Positions 24,574-33,983 of a stretch of DNA of 54,951 nt are shown piece by piece; position 1 is the stretch's first letter, and every line of letters begins with the position of its first letter. The notes beneath the pieces were generated by a model that searched no databases, had not been told where the DNA came from, and saw only the letters and a list, made by a program, of their open reading frames with translations. Made by a program: the position numbers and the translations under genes. The DNA is from Acidimicrobiia bacterium. GTDB taxonomy: Bacteria; Actinomycetota; Acidimicrobiia; IMCC26256; PALSA-555. Location: positions 1 to 54,951 of the forward strand of contig SHUY01000003.1 in the NCBI GenBank assembly GCA_009694435.1. The letters run 5' to 3'.

Positions 24574-25770
24574 ATGGAAGAAAAACAAGCTCTCGAAATG
24601 GCCCTCGGCCAAATTGAAAAGCAATACGGTAAGGGCGCCATCATGCGCCTAGGTGAGCGGTCGCACGTAGGTATCGCTGCTATTCCTACCGGTGCTTTGG
24701 CCCTCGACCTTGCTTTGGGTATAGGCGGGTTACCTCGAGGTCGGGTAGTAGAGATTTTTGGTCCTGAAGCCTCCGGTAAGTCAACGCTGGCGATGCACGT
24801 TGTGGCCGAGGCCCAGCGCAACGGTGGTGTGTGTGCCTACATTGATGCGGAGCACGCGATGGATCCTAATTACGCCAGTGCTATCGGCGTCAATGTTGAC
24901 GAGCTTTACATCTCTCAACCCGACACCGGAGAACAAGGCCTTGAAATCGCCGACATGTTGATTCGCTCCGGCGCGCTCGACGTGGTGGTAATCGACTCCG
25001 TGGCCGCGTTGGTGCCTCGGGCCGAAATCGAAGGTGAAATGGGTGCGAGCCATGTAGGTTTGCAGGCTCGTTTGATGAGCCAAGCCCTGCGCAAACTCAC
25101 CGCGAACTTAAATCGCTCGCGCACCGTTTGTGTGTTCATCAACCAGCTGCGAGAAAAAATCGGTGTGATGTTTGGATCACCCGAAACCACTCCGGGTGGA
25201 CGAGCGTTGAAGTTCTATTCGTCAGTTCGCCTAGACATTCGTCGTATTGAGGCGATTAAGGATGGCGCCGAGGTTACGGGTAACCGCACTCGAGTAAAAG
25301 TGGTGAAAAATAAGGTTTCCCCACCGTTTCGCCAGGCTGAATTCGACATTATGTACGGCAAGGGCATCAGCCAAGAAGGGTCACTACTCGATGTTGGAGT
25401 AGACCTCGGAATCATCAATAAGGCTGGAGCTTGGTTCACTTACGAAGGTGAACAACTAGGTCAAGGACGGGAGAACTCCAAAGTGTTCTTGGCTGAACAC
25501 GTCGACATGATGCTGGAAATTTTGGAGAAGATCCGGGTCGCCGCCGGCATTGGCGACTTCGAAGCCGTTGACGCGGCTCGAGATGCTGCCGGCTTGGCTG
25601 CTATTGCCGAAGAAATGAAAGTAATGACCGAGGCGGCTACGGCCGAAAAGGCCAAGGCCAACGGTAACGGCTCAACTCCCGAGCCCGACCCGACGGTTGT
25701 GGACGAACCCGCCCCTGCGCCGACTAAGGCCAAAGCGACTAAGAAGCCGGCTAACGCGGAAGCGGTTTAA
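24574..25770 (+). CDS. recA: Recombinase RecA
   Basis: ATP-dependent strand-exchange protein and coprotease for LexA. In 398 residues: N-terminal [18 protein letters not shown], Walker [10 protein letters not shown] at 63-71, Walker [15 protein letters not shown]1/L2 loops with [27 protein letters not shown], and a C-terminal acidic/Ala-Lys-Pro-rich tail (about residues 340-398) longer than in E. coli. The Shine-Dalgarno CAGGAG lies 8 nt before ATG 24574. No recX gene follows; a minus-strand permease converges on it with a 4-nt overlap. Confidence 0.98.
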   Translation: MEEKQALEMALGQIEKQYGKGAIMRLGERSHVGIAAIPTGALALDLALGIGGLPRGRVVEIFGPEASGKSTLAMHVVAEAQRNGGVCAYIDAEHAMDPNYASAIGVNVDELYISQPDTGEQGLEIADMLIRSGALDVVVIDSVAALVPRAEIEGEMGASHVGLQARLMSQALRKLTANLNRSRTVCVFINQLREKIGVMFGSPETTPGGRALKFYSSVRLDIRRIEAIKDGAEVTGNRTRVKVVKNKVSPPFRQAEFDIMYGKGISQEGSLLDVGVDLGIINKAGAWFTYEGEQLGQGRENSKVFLAEHVDMMLEILEKIRVAAGIGDFEAVDAARDAAGLAAIAEEMKVMTEAATAEKAKANGNGSTPEPDPTVVDEPAPAPTKAKATKKPANAEAV

Positions 25771-26489
25771 CTCAAGCCTCTAATCAAAGCCGCGGCTCCG
25801 GCTACTGCTGAAAGAATCAGCATGGCCGGCCGGAGCCAACCGCGGTCTATGAATATATGGGTGTGGCGGCTGAGCCAGAAGCCCGCGATTAGGGCCGGTA
25901 AAAGTTCAAGAGAAAAGATGATCTGATTTACGCTGATGGTTCCGGTAATTACGTAACCGATAAGCGAAAGTCCACCGCTCACGGCAAAAAACGCTCCGAG
26001 AGTCGATCGAGTGGCCGGTCCGGGGTGGCGTTGGAGTAGTAGCGCCACTGGGGGTCCGCCGACTCCGCTGGCGGTGCCAAAAACGTTAGAGATAAAACCT
26101 GTTCCCGCGCTAGTGGTCGGTTTGATCGGAATGCTCGCCGAAATCAAACTCAGCCCGACGCCAAAAAGAGTGATTGAGCCGACCACTATTGCGATGTCAG
26201 GCCCTTCAAATTGAGTGACGATCAATAATCCAATCAGCGTTCCCGGTACTGCTCCGAGCAGCATCCAGGGCAAGACGTGGCGGTCGATGGCGTGGTGCTC
26301 TCGCACGATCGAAGCGATGGTATGAGGGAAAGCGACTAAAACGAGTGATGCGGGCAAAGCGGCGGGTACGACAAGAGCAATGAACGGAGCACCGATAATG
26401 CCAAGGCCAAAACCAATAGATCCTTGAACCAGCGAACCAAGAAATATGGCCACTAGGGCGACTATTAATTCCAGGGCACTAACGTTCAT
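25767..26489 (-). CDS. TauE/SafE family membrane permease
   Basis: About 240 residues with seven to eight hydrophobic segments and the TauE/SafE pattern: [18 protein letters not shown] near the N-terminus, and the duplicated half with [21 protein letters not shown]. The family exports sulfite, sulfoacetate or other organosulfur anions; the substrate here is unknown. ATG 26489 is preceded by AGGA at 9 nt spacing; a GTG at 26507 is an alternative. It converges on recA with a 4-nt overlap of the two 3' ends. Confidence 0.85.
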   Translation of the reverse strand: MNVSALELIVALVAIFLGSLVQGSIGFGLGIIGAPFIALVVPAALPASLVLVAFPHTIASIVREHHAIDRHVLPWMLLGAVPGTLIGLLIVTQFEGPDIAIVVGSITLFGVGLSLISASIPIKPTTSAGTGFISNVFGTASGVGGPPVALLLQRHPGPATRSTLGAFFAVSGGLSLIGYVITGTISVNQIIFSLELLPALIAGFWLSRHTHIFIDRGWLRPAMLILSAVAGAAALIRGLS

Positions 26490-26700
26490 ACCCCAAGATC
26501 CTGCCACAGCGCGTCCGTTCTGATTCGCCCAGCAACACCGCGACCAGCCGTTGCCGCAACCGTAATAGCGAAACGCAAGCGAACCTTGCTCGCAGGTCGT
26601 ATTTCCTCGGTTTACTTTTGTGGCGCGCGAAACATACTAATAGGACTTTCGTTGCTTATGCCTAGAGAAGAACGTTTATTAAATAGATCGCAGTAGCGAA
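26490..26700. other. Spacer without recognised features
   Basis: About 210 nt between two minus-strand genes. It contains an alternative GTG start for the TauE-like gene at 26507. I see no coding frame, strong hairpin or promoter pair that I can defend. Confidence 0.4.
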
Positions 26701-27078
26701 CTAGGCGTCTAGTACCAACCAGATAGCCAACCCGAAGACGGCAATATCGATAAGAAAAATCAGCGCAGTGGTTAGCGAGGTAAAGGCTTGTGAGTTGCCG
26801 ATTACTTCGCCGACTTTGCTAGTCCCTTTGGCTTCCTTTAATTCTGACGCAATCGCAGCGCCTTCACGGATTGTCGCGTACTGCGAAAGGGTGGCCAAGA
26901 TGCCACTAACCGCAATCACCGCAAGCGTGAACCACTTGAGTGCGTCACTAGCGCCTTGGAATTCACCTATTGCGCCAAGAACAATGACAATACCCAAAAT
27001 TATGGTGGGGGCTAAGTGGGAGCTAATAATTTGTGCGCGGCCTTTATTCCATAACTTTATTAGGTCTAGTTCTTGCAT
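26701..27078 (-). CDS. Small membrane protein of unknown function
   Basis: Protein of 125 residues, start ATG 27078 after GTGAGGT. Three hydrophobic segments are visible (about 24-42, 50-66 and 102-123); the loop between the second and third (about 67-98) is hydrophilic, with EGAAIASELKEAKGTSK. No known domain or catalytic motif is recognised. It is monocistronic between the TauE-like gene (211 nt away) and divergent miaB. Confidence 0.6.
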   Translation of the reverse strand: MQELDLIKLWNKGRAQIISSHLAPTIILGIVIVLGAIGEFQGASDALKWFTLAVIAVSGILATLSQYATIREGAAIASELKEAKGTSKVGEVIGNSQAFTSLTTALIFLIDIAVFGLAIWLVLDA

Positions 27079-27237
27079 TTTTGTACCTCACTTTTGGTTG
27101 GGCGGGGTTTTCCCGCTGCTGACATTGTTGAGAAAAACAGTTCTCGTCACGGTAACACCTATCGCCCACCCGCACGCCGGGGGATGAGATAATCAATCCT
27201 CGGACGATTTCTAGTGGGTGGCGGCGATCAGTCGTCC

Positions 27238-27243
27238 TAGACT
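27238..27243 (+). promoter_or_regulatory. Leaderless-type -10 element of miaB (TAGACT)
   Basis: TAGACT is followed by 7 nt (CAAAGAG) and ATG 27251. The AAAGAG is too close to serve as a good Shine-Dalgarno sequence. This supports ATG 27251 rather than the in-frame GTG 27218 as start. Confidence 0.45.
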
Positions 27244-27250
27244 CAAAGAG

Positions 27251-28657
27251 ATGACCCGTAGATTCCATATCCGCACTTTTGGGTGCCAGATGAACGAACA
27301 CGACTCTGAGCAAATAGCGGGGTTGCTCGTGGCCGAAGGCATGGAGGCGGTCGACGATGTCGAAGAGGCCGATGTGGTGGTGCTCAACACTTGCTGCATA
27401 AGAGAGAACGCGGACAATCGGCTTTATGGCACTTTGGGACATCTCCGCTCTCTCAAAGAGCGTCACCCGGGGTTGCAAATTGCCGTCGGCGGTTGCTTGG
27501 CGCAAAAGGACCGAGCGAAGATCATGGCTCGGGCCGACCATGTCGATGTGGTTTTCGGTACTCATAACATCGCTCGTGCGCCCGCCCTGTTGGACCAGGC
27601 CCGCTTTGGTCCGGTAGTGGAAATCCTAGAAGAGCACGACGCCGACCCGACGGCTCTGCCCGCCCAGCGTAAATCTGGCCACTCGGCGTGGATAACTATT
27701 CAGATTGGTTGCGATAACTCGTGCACCTTTTGCATCGTCCCGAGTGTGCGCGGCGCGGAGATCAGCCGCCGGATGGGCGACATCGTGAGCGAGGCCGAGC
27801 AATTGGCCGCCGGCGGCGTACGCGAGATAACGCTGCTGGGGCAAAATGTAAATTCTTACGGGCGCGACCTTGGCGCCGGTCAGTACCAACCGCAGTTCGC
27901 CGATCTATTACGCGCTATTGATGAAGTCGACGGGATTAGTCGGATCCGTTACATATCGCCTCACCCCAAAGACCTGCGTCCCGACACAATTGCTGCGATG
28001 GCTGAGTGTGATGCGGTGTGTGAGCACATTCACTTGCCGCTGCAGTCGGGGAGTGACCGAATTTTGGCCCGAATGCATCGGGGCTATCGAGCCGAGCGTT
28101 TTCTTGAGCGCCTCGGCGCGGCCCGAGCGGCCATTCCTGATCTCGCGGTGACGAGCGACATCATTGTGGGCTTTCCGGGTGAGACTGACGCAGATTTTGC
28201 TGCCACTTTGGCCGTCGCCGAAGAGGCCAAATTCGATAGCGCCTACACCTTCGTGTTCTCGCCTCGCCCGGGCACTCCCGCGGCCGAGATGGTCGACGAT
28301 TTTGTTGACCCCGAGATAATCCGCGACCGGATGACTCAACTCACCGAGGTAATAGAGCGCCACGGAACGGCTCATCATAAGGCTCGCATGGGGCGAACGG
28401 AAGAGATCTTGATTGAGGGGCCCGAGAAGCGATCGAGCCGATCCAAGTCGACCGAAGATTCGGATCCCGCTGCGGTGCGAGTATCGGGTCGTTCTCGACA
28501 AGGGAAAATGGTCCACCTAGAGGCCGATCTCGCTGCGGGAACGATCGCGAACGTGCTCATTACCGAAACCGCCCCCCACTGGCTGGCGGGAGAACTGGTG
28601 GAGATAGTCGAACCCGCTCCCATCCGACGAGTTCGCATTCCGCTTGCGGCGGGTTAG
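27251..28657 (+). CDS. miaB: tRNA-2-methylthio-N6-dimethylallyladenosine synthase MiaB
   Basis: Radical-SAM methylthiotransferase acting on i6A37 of tRNA. From ATG 27251 it has 468 residues: TFGCQMNEHDSEQ at the N-terminus (C12), a second Cys in NTCCIRENA, a third in GGCLAQKD, the radical-SAM cluster C154-x3-C158-x2-C161 (GCDNSCTFC), IRYISPHPKDL, HLPLQSGSDRIL, and a C-terminal TRAM domain. It is directly followed by miaA (3 nt apart), whose product makes the i6A substrate, so the two modify the same base in sequence. Confidence 0.95.
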   Translation: MTRRFHIRTFGCQMNEHDSEQIAGLLVAEGMEAVDDVEEADVVVLNTCCIRENADNRLYGTLGHLRSLKERHPGLQIAVGGCLAQKDRAKIMARADHVDVVFGTHNIARAPALLDQARFGPVVEILEEHDADPTALPAQRKSGHSAWITIQIGCDNSCTFCIVPSVRGAEISRRMGDIVSEAEQLAAGGVREITLLGQNVNSYGRDLGAGQYQPQFADLLRAIDEVDGISRIRYISPHPKDLRPDTIAAMAECDAVCEHIHLPLQSGSDRILARMHRGYRAERFLERLGAARAAIPDLAVTSDIIVGFPGETDADFAATLAVAEEAKFDSAYTFVFSPRPGTPAAEMVDDFVDPEIIRDRMTQLTEVIERHGTAHHKARMGRTEEILIEGPEKRSSRSKSTEDSDPAAVRVSGRSRQGKMVHLEADLAAGTIANVLITETAPHWLAGELVEIVEPAPIRRVRIPLAAG

Positions 28658-28660
28658 AGG

Positions 28661-29590
28661 GTGTTGGCGCCAACACCGGTAACTCATCTGGCTCTGGTAG
28701 GTCCAACCGCTTCGGGCAAGTCGTCGCTGGCGTTAACTGTGGCTAGAACTCTTGGGAATATCGAAATTATTTCGGTTGATTCGATGCAGGTTTATCGGGG
28801 AATGGATATCGGGACCGCGAAGGCGACTTTATCGGAACAATCTGAGGTTCCCCATCACCTTCTCGATGTAGTTGATCCGCAAGATGATTACAGTGCGGCT
28901 CGCTTTCAGACTGAAGCTCGCGCCGCGGTGGCCGAAATCGAATCTCGAGGCAATAGAGCCTTGTTGGTGGGTGGAACCGGGCTCTACGTGCGAGCGGTAA
29001 TAGATGATTATCGTTTTGCCGGCGAAGATTTAGCACTGCGAGCCGAGATTGAAGAACGGGTGGCCACCCCGGAGGGGTTGCGAGCGGCTTACGAAGAATT
29101 ACAAGCGCGCGATCTGGCCGCCGCGAGTCGTATTGAACCCGACAACGCTCGGCGCATCGTGCGGGCCCTTGAAGTGATGGCCATCACGGGCCGGAAATTC
29201 TCTGAATCGTGGCTGCCGCCGGGCGGGGCGACGGTATTTCCCGTTGCTATTGCTGGGGTTTGGCGCACTCGGGCCGACTTGGCCGAGCGTATCGCTAGGC
29301 GGGTTAGCGCAATGCGCGAAGGTGGCCTGGTGGATGAAGTTGATGCGCTGTTGAGCCGGGGGAGCCTTTCTCGCTCGGCCGCGGCCGCCATTGGCTATCG
29401 CGAAATGATCGACGCTCGGGCGGGGCGCTTCACGATCGACGAAGCCTTTGCCGAAATGGTACGCCGGACGCGCGCGTTTGCCCGTCGGCAACGCATGTGG
29501 TTCCGCCGCGACCCGCGCGTCGTGTGGTGGGGGGCGAGCGGTGCTCCCGAGAGTATCTTGCCCGGGCTTTTGGCGGGGTGGAGTAAATGA
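28661..29590 (+). CDS. miaA: tRNA dimethylallyltransferase MiaA
   Basis: Transfers the dimethylallyl group to A37 of tRNAs reading UNN codons. 309 residues with P-loop GPTASGKSSLA near the N-terminus, the catalytic DSMQVYRGMDIGTAK, HHLLDVVDPQDDYSAARFQ, VGGTGLYVRAV, and the insertion ending RRTRAFARRQRMWFRRD. GTG 28661 is the start, 3 nt after miaB. Its stop overlaps dapF by 4 nt (ATGA). Confidence 0.95.
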   Translation: MLAPTPVTHLALVGPTASGKSSLALTVARTLGNIEIISVDSMQVYRGMDIGTAKATLSEQSEVPHHLLDVVDPQDDYSAARFQTEARAAVAEIESRGNRALLVGGTGLYVRAVIDDYRFAGEDLALRAEIEERVATPEGLRAAYEELQARDLAAASRIEPDNARRIVRALEVMAITGRKFSESWLPPGGATVFPVAIAGVWRTRADLAERIARRVSAMREGGLVDEVDALLSRGSLSRSAAAAIGYREMIDARAGRFTIDEAFAEMVRRTRAFARRQRMWFRRDPRVVWWGASGAPESILPGLLAGWSK

Positions 29591-30423
29591 AACTTGTGGT
29601 CAGCCGACTCCACGGCACTCATAATGATTTTTTGGTCACCGTAGTGGCACCCGGTGCGGCCGCTCCCGACGCAGATACGGCGCGTCGCGTGTGCGATCGG
29701 GCTCACTCGGGGGGCGGAGCGGACGGTTTGATCGCACTTCTGCCCGCTACTAACGACGCCGACTGCGCAATGGAGCTCCGCAACGCCGACGGTGAGCTCG
29801 CCGAGATGAGCGGTAACGGGATCCGATGTTTAGCTTGGGTGGCAGTGCGCGCCGGTCTCGCTCGGGGTAATCAATTGGTGGTCAAAACCTCCGCGGGACT
29901 GCGCACCCTCACTCTCACCATTGATCCGACCTCGGGGGAAATGCTTCGGGCTTCGGTTGATATGGGCCCGGCGGCCTTTTCCCCTGCGGCCGTTCCCGTC
30001 ACCAGTGATTCGGTCGATAATTTGGCCATCGACATTGATGGCGTCACCTACGAAGGCACCGCGTGCTCTATGGGAAACCCGCACTGGGCAATTTTGGTGA
30101 CCGACCCCAAGGCGGTTGCGGTGGCACAAATTGGCCCGGTACTCGAATGCGACCAACGCTTCCCTGACCGCACCAACGTTGAGTTTTATCGGGTTATTGA
30201 CCGATCCACGCTTGATATGCGGGTCTGGGAGCGAGGGGTGGGCGAGACTCAGTCGTGCGGTACCGGTGCTTGTGCCGTGGCCGCGGTGGCCCATCGAGCG
30301 GGGCTGGTCGACTCTGGGGTGCAAGTTCAAGTTCTGGGGGGAGAATTGTCCGTCGAACTTGGTTCCACGATTTTGCTGGGTGGGCCGGTGGTGTTTATGG
30401 GTGACGAAACGATCGAATTGTGA
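29587..30423 (+). CDS. dapF: Diaminopimelate epimerase
   Basis: Converts LL-DAP to meso-DAP without cofactor. 278 residues with the two catalytic cysteines C81 (MSGNGIRC) and C224 (SCGTGACA). The substrate signatures HGTHNDFLV and GNPHWAILV are present. It is coupled to miaA by an ATGA overlap. meso-DAP is used for peptidoglycan and lysine. Confidence 0.95.
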   Translation: MKLVVSRLHGTHNDFLVTVVAPGAAAPDADTARRVCDRAHSGGGADGLIALLPATNDADCAMELRNADGELAEMSGNGIRCLAWVAVRAGLARGNQLVVKTSAGLRTLTLTIDPTSGEMLRASVDMGPAAFSPAAVPVTSDSVDNLAIDIDGVTYEGTACSMGNPHWAILVTDPKAVAVAQIGPVLECDQRFPDRTNVEFYRVIDRSTLDMRVWERGVGETQSCGTGACAVAAVAHRAGLVDSGVQVQVLGGELSVELGSTILLGGPVVFMGDETIEL

Positions 30424-30449
30424 GTAAATGAACGAGACGCGACCACTCG

Positions 30450-31760
30450 GTGAGTAGATCGGGACGCAATACTAGGCGACTTACCGCTACTGAAATCGAT
30501 CTGACGGTAACTCGCCAGTTGGCCTTGGTGGTGGGGACGGCGACTAACGAAAGATCTCGTGAGGAATGCGACTCTTCCCTCGAAGAGTTAGTGCAATTAG
30601 TTGACACCGCGGGAGCAGATGTTGTCGAGAGAGTTGTTCAATCGCGTGAGCGCCCCCATCCGGCAACTTACGTTGGTTCGGGTAAGGCACAAGAAATAAA
30701 AATGCTCACTCAAGCTCTTGATGTTGACGTAGTAGTTTTTGACGACGAACTTGCTCCTAATCAACAGCGTAACCTTGAAAAGATTTTAGAATGTGACGTT
30801 GTCGATCGCACTGCTTTGATTCTTGACATTTTTGCCCAGCACGCCACCACTCAAGAAGGAATGGTGCAAGTCGAGTTGGCGCAATTGCGCTACCGCATGC
30901 CTCGCCTAAGTGGACGAGGGTTGCAGCTAAGTCAGCAAGGTGGTGGTATCGGAACTCGCGGGCCCGGCGAAACGCTCCACGAAGTCGATCGACGGCGTAT
31001 CCGCACTCGTATGGCCCAACTTGAACGAGAGCTCGACCGGCTTGCCCGTACTCGTAGCACCCAGCGAAAAGCGCGGCAACGCAGCCGCATACCGGTTGTG
31101 GCCTTGGTGGGATATACCAATGCCGGCAAGTCGACGCTGCTCAACCGGATCACTGCAGCCGACGTTTACGTCGAGAACCGACTCTTTTCTACTCTCGACC
31201 CCACCACCCGAAAACTCTCCCTTCCGGGGGGGCAAATGGTGTTGTGCTCCGACACAGTGGGCTTCTTGCGGCGTTTGCCTCACCAACTAGTAGAGGCATT
31301 TCGGTCGACTCTTGAAGAAGTGGCTGCCGCGGATCTTTTAATTCATGTAGTTGACGCCAGCGCTCCTGACGCCCCCGCCCAAATAGAGGCGGTTCATCGT
31401 GTGCTTAAAGAAATTGGTGCCGACACTGTCCCTGAGTTGCGAGTAATAAATAAAATCGATATCGCTAACCCCGATCAGATACGTCAAATCCAAACTTTTG
31501 ATGCGCTGTGTGTCTCGGCTTATCGCGATGAGGGAATCGAAAAGTTTGTTAGTGCTATCGGCGATAAGTTGCGGTCCCTAGGGGAGATTTTGGAATACTT
31601 GGTGCCTTACGAGCGGGGAGACGTAATCGCGAGCCTGCATCGCGACGGCGAGGTTCTCGTCGAGGTTCACTCCGATGTGGGAACTCGGGTGCGAGTGCGT
31701 CTCGATGCGGCCCAACACTCTCGCTACTCAGAATTTATTGCCGACCCCGCTGCTTCGTGA
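30450..31760 (+). CDS. hflX: Ribosome-associated GTPase HflX
   Basis: GTPase that rescues stalled or splits 70S ribosomes under stress. 436 residues: N-terminal nucleotide-binding-like domain (LVDTAGADVVERVVQSRERPHPATYVGSGK region), the glycine-rich linker GRGLQLSQQGGGIGTRGPGE, and the G domain with G1 GYTNAGKST starting at residue 221, SDTVGFLRRLPHQLVEAF (G3) and NKID (G4). GTG 30450 is the start, 26 nt after dapF. Its stop overlaps the GTG of the amidohydrolase remnant (GTGA). Confidence 0.93.
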   Translation: MSRSGRNTRRLTATEIDLTVTRQLALVVGTATNERSREECDSSLEELVQLVDTAGADVVERVVQSRERPHPATYVGSGKAQEIKMLTQALDVDVVVFDDELAPNQQRNLEKILECDVVDRTALILDIFAQHATTQEGMVQVELAQLRYRMPRLSGRGLQLSQQGGGIGTRGPGETLHEVDRRRIRTRMAQLERELDRLARTRSTQRKARQRSRIPVVALVGYTNAGKSTLLNRITAADVYVENRLFSTLDPTTRKLSLPGGQMVLCSDTVGFLRRLPHQLVEAFRSTLEEVAAADLLIHVVDASAPDAPAQIEAVHRVLKEIGADTVPELRVINKIDIANPDQIRQIQTFDALCVSAYRDEGIEKFVSAIGDKLRSLGEILEYLVPYERGDVIASLHRDGEVLVEVHSDVGTRVRVRLDAAQHSRYSEFIADPAAS

Positions 31761-31931
31761 CTACAACCGAAGCCCCCGCGACGCTTTTTATCGGCGGTCG
31801 AGTGATGACCATGACCCCTAGGCTGAGAGCCGACTTGGTGGTGCTTGAAGGTGAACTCGACCCAAAAAATCCACCGGGGCTTGGCCGAGACCTGGGTTGC
31901 GGGGCCGCGGGTTTATCAGTCGGTTCGCTAG
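31757..31931 (+). pseudogene. Collapsed amidohydrolase gene (head joined to tail, frameshifted)
   Basis: GTG 31757 begins a frame reading ATLFIGGRVMTMTP, the N-terminal strand pair of metal-dependent amidohydrolases, and then jumps directly to RADLVVLEGELDPKNPPG, which matches their C-terminal end. About 31880 the frame shifts by one base: the next frame gives LAETWVAGPRVYQSVR and a TAG stop at 31929-31931, the usual final strand (xTWVxGxxVY). The whole catalytic core is missing. The short 62-residue frame that runs to 31945 is therefore not a real protein. The deletion and frameshift are read from sequence; the parent family is inferred. Confidence 0.75.
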
Positions 31932-31934
31932 CGT
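31929..31934 (+). promoter_or_regulatory. Leaderless-type -10 element of dapC (TAGCGT)
   Basis: TAGCGT is followed by 7 nt (GGCCGGC) and ATG 31942. Its first three bases are the stop codon of the amidohydrolase remnant. No Shine-Dalgarno sequence is present. Confidence 0.4.
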
Positions 31935-31941
31935 GGCCGGC

Positions 31942-33093
31942 ATGACTGGTTTTGTTTCCGGATTCGTTCCGCCTCCTTACCCTCAAGCTCAGTTGGGGTC
32001 ACTGCGTTCTTTAGCCGAAGCCGCTCCGGGTGGATTAGTCGACACTTCGGTCGGCACTCCCGTCGACCCAATTCCCGAAGTCGCGCGCCGCGCCCTCATC
32101 GAGGCTCTTCCGAGTTCGTCGGGTTACCCCACCTCAATTGGTTCACCCGAATTCCGCCAAGCGGCCGCCGACTGGATGGCGAGACGCTTGTCGGCGACCG
32201 TGAACCCCACCGACATAACTGCGTGCGTTGGTACTAAAGAAGCGGTGGCGTCTTTGGCGTACTATCTCGCGTTACGTTCTCCCGGCCGGGACACGGTGCT
32301 TTACCCCGAACTGGCCTATCCCACTTACGCCATGGGGGCCACTTTGGCGGGGTTACGCGTCCAGCCGGTTCCGGTTGACGAAAATTGGTGTATCGACCTA
32401 AGTCGAGTAGATCCGGCTGACGCGAAGCGCGCCCTTGTGCTTTGGCTCAACGATCCCGCCAACCCCACCGGAGCGAGTGCGAGCGCGAGCGCGATGGCGA
32501 ACGCAGTGGCGTGGGCTCAACAACGAGGCATCGTGGTTGCGAGCGACGAGTGTTACGCCGAGTTCACTTTCACCGCCGCGGGCGCACCCGCCCCCCCGGT
32601 TACCGCTCTGGCCGGTGATCACACTGGGGTCTTGGCCGTGCATTCGCTTTCGAAGCGCTCAAATCTTGCCGGTCTAAGGGTGGGCTTTATGGCCGGCGAC
32701 CCCGATCTAGTGAGTTACCTAGGCGAGGTGCGCCGCCACGCGGGGCTTATGGTGGCAGCGCCAAACCAGGCTGCAGCGGCGGCTGCTCTTGCGGATGATG
32801 CTCATGTCGATGAACAACGCTCCCGCTATCAGCACCGGCGAGCGGTGATGACCCCCGCCCTTGAATCCTTTGGCCTTGTTTCGGACGGAGGACCTTCAAC
32901 CTTTTATCTCTGGCTCACCGACCCAGCCGATCCATCAACTAACGGGTGGGCGATAGCTGAGCGATTGGCCCGCACCGGTTTGTTGGTGGCCCCCGGCGAC
33001 CTCTACGGCGCTGCGGGGGCTAAACACGTGCGACTAGCGCTTAGTATCACCGACGAACAAACCGAACTCGCGGCGAGCCGACTTAGGCAATGA
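31942..33093 (+). CDS. dapC: Succinyldiaminopimelate transaminase
   Basis: PLP-dependent class I/II aminotransferase of 383 residues. Start ATG 31942 gives MTGFVSGFVPPPYPQAQLG, typical for actinobacterial DapC; the longer frame from 31897 lies inside the pseudogene. PLP-contacting LNDPANPTG, Schiff-base K238 (VHSLSKRSNLAGLRVGF) and the C-terminal Arg in KHVRLAL are visible. It converts N-succinyl-2-amino-6-oxopimelate using glutamate. dapD follows, which fixes the role more firmly than the fold alone. Confidence 0.9.
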   Translation: MTGFVSGFVPPPYPQAQLGSLRSLAEAAPGGLVDTSVGTPVDPIPEVARRALIEALPSSSGYPTSIGSPEFRQAAADWMARRLSATVNPTDITACVGTKEAVASLAYYLALRSPGRDTVLYPELAYPTYAMGATLAGLRVQPVPVDENWCIDLSRVDPADAKRALVLWLNDPANPTGASASASAMANAVAWAQQRGIVVASDECYAEFTFTAAGAPAPPVTALAGDHTGVLAVHSLSKRSNLAGLRVGFMAGDPDLVSYLGEVRRHAGLMVAAPNQAAAAAALADDAHVDEQRSRYQHRRAVMTPALESFGLVSDGGPSTFYLWLTDPADPSTNGWAIAERLARTGLLVAPGDLYGAAGAKHVRLALSITDEQTELAASRLRQ

Positions 33094-33141
33094 TGGTGAG
33101 CGAAGGAATGTCACCCAGTCCATTTACCGGAAGGGCCAGCA

Positions 33142-33969
33142 GTGGATGATCTAGAAGCCAAGATCGGCGAACTATGGGCCGAGCGCGAGAGCGTCTCGGC
33201 AACTGACGCAAAAGCCGTAGCCACAATCCACGCAGCTATCAATGCCCTTGACGCGGGTGAAGTACGGGTAGCCGAGATCAATCCCAGTGACGGGTCGGTC
33301 GTAGTTAATCAATGGCTCAAGCAAGCGATCTTGTTACTGTTTCGAATTTCGGCTATGGAGACCATCGAGCTCGGTCCGTTTGAGTACGCCGACAAGATTC
33401 CCCTCAAACGCGATTACCAAAGCGTGGGGGTGCGAGCAGTGCCCGGAGCGTCGGCCCGCTGGGGTTCGTTCCTTGCTCCCGGGGTGGTGATGATGCCTAG
33501 TTACGTAAACATCGGCGCTCACGTGGGGACCGACACCATGGTCGACACCTGGGCCACCGTGGGATCGTGCGCTCAAATTGGCGAACGGGTTCATCTTTCT
33601 GGGGGAGTAGGTATCGGGGGAGTGCTCGAACCGCCTCAAGCTTCTCCAGTAATGATCGGCGATGACACCATGATCGGCTCGCGCTGCATTGTGGCCGACG
33701 GTGCTCGAGTCGGAGCCGGAGTGGTGCTGGGTGCGGGCGCGATATTGACTAGTTCGATCCCGGTTATCGACGCCGAAACTGGAGAAGAGATCAGCCGAGG
33801 CGTTGTGCCCGACTGGTGCGTCGCGGTCGCGGCGACGCGGGCCCGCACTTTTGCCGGAGGCGACTTTGGCTTACCTTGTGTTCTGGTCGTGAAGCGTCTG
33901 ACCGAAGGCGCTCGGCACGAAAAATCGCAACTTGAAGCAATACTGCGCGACCATAACGTGGCGACTTGA
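33142..33969 (+). CDS. dapD: Tetrahydrodipicolinate N-succinyltransferase
   Basis: Left-handed beta-helix acyltransferase of 275 residues with hexapeptide-type turns (VNIGAHVGTDTMVDTWATVGSCAQIGERVHLSGG, given here only as the region around residues 119-152). The KRDYQSVGVRAVPGASARWGS and GGVLEPPQASPVMIGDD segments are typical for DapD. It succinylates tetrahydrodipicolinate from succinyl-CoA. The start is GTG 33142 with GGAAGG upstream. It converges on lexA with a gap of 14 nt. Confidence 0.93.
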   Translation: MDDLEAKIGELWAERESVSATDAKAVATIHAAINALDAGEVRVAEINPSDGSVVVNQWLKQAILLLFRISAMETIELGPFEYADKIPLKRDYQSVGVRAVPGASARWGSFLAPGVVMMPSYVNIGAHVGTDTMVDTWATVGSCAQIGERVHLSGGVGIGGVLEPPQASPVMIGDDTMIGSRCIVADGARVGAGVVLGAGAILTSSIPVIDAETGEEISRGVVPDWCVAVAATRARTFAGGDFGLPCVLVVKRLTEGARHEKSQLEAILRDHNVAT

Positions 33970-33983
33970 TCGGCGGTTATTTT

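Noticed and set aside
27218-27250. GTG 27218 as miaB start
   Set aside because: It adds 11 residues before the usual MiaB start and has no -10 or Shine-Dalgarno; ATG 27251 has both family fit and a -10 at 7 nt.
31757-31945. Independent 62-residue protein
   Set aside because: The two halves match opposite ends of an amidohydrolase and the end is frameshifted; a remnant is the better explanation.
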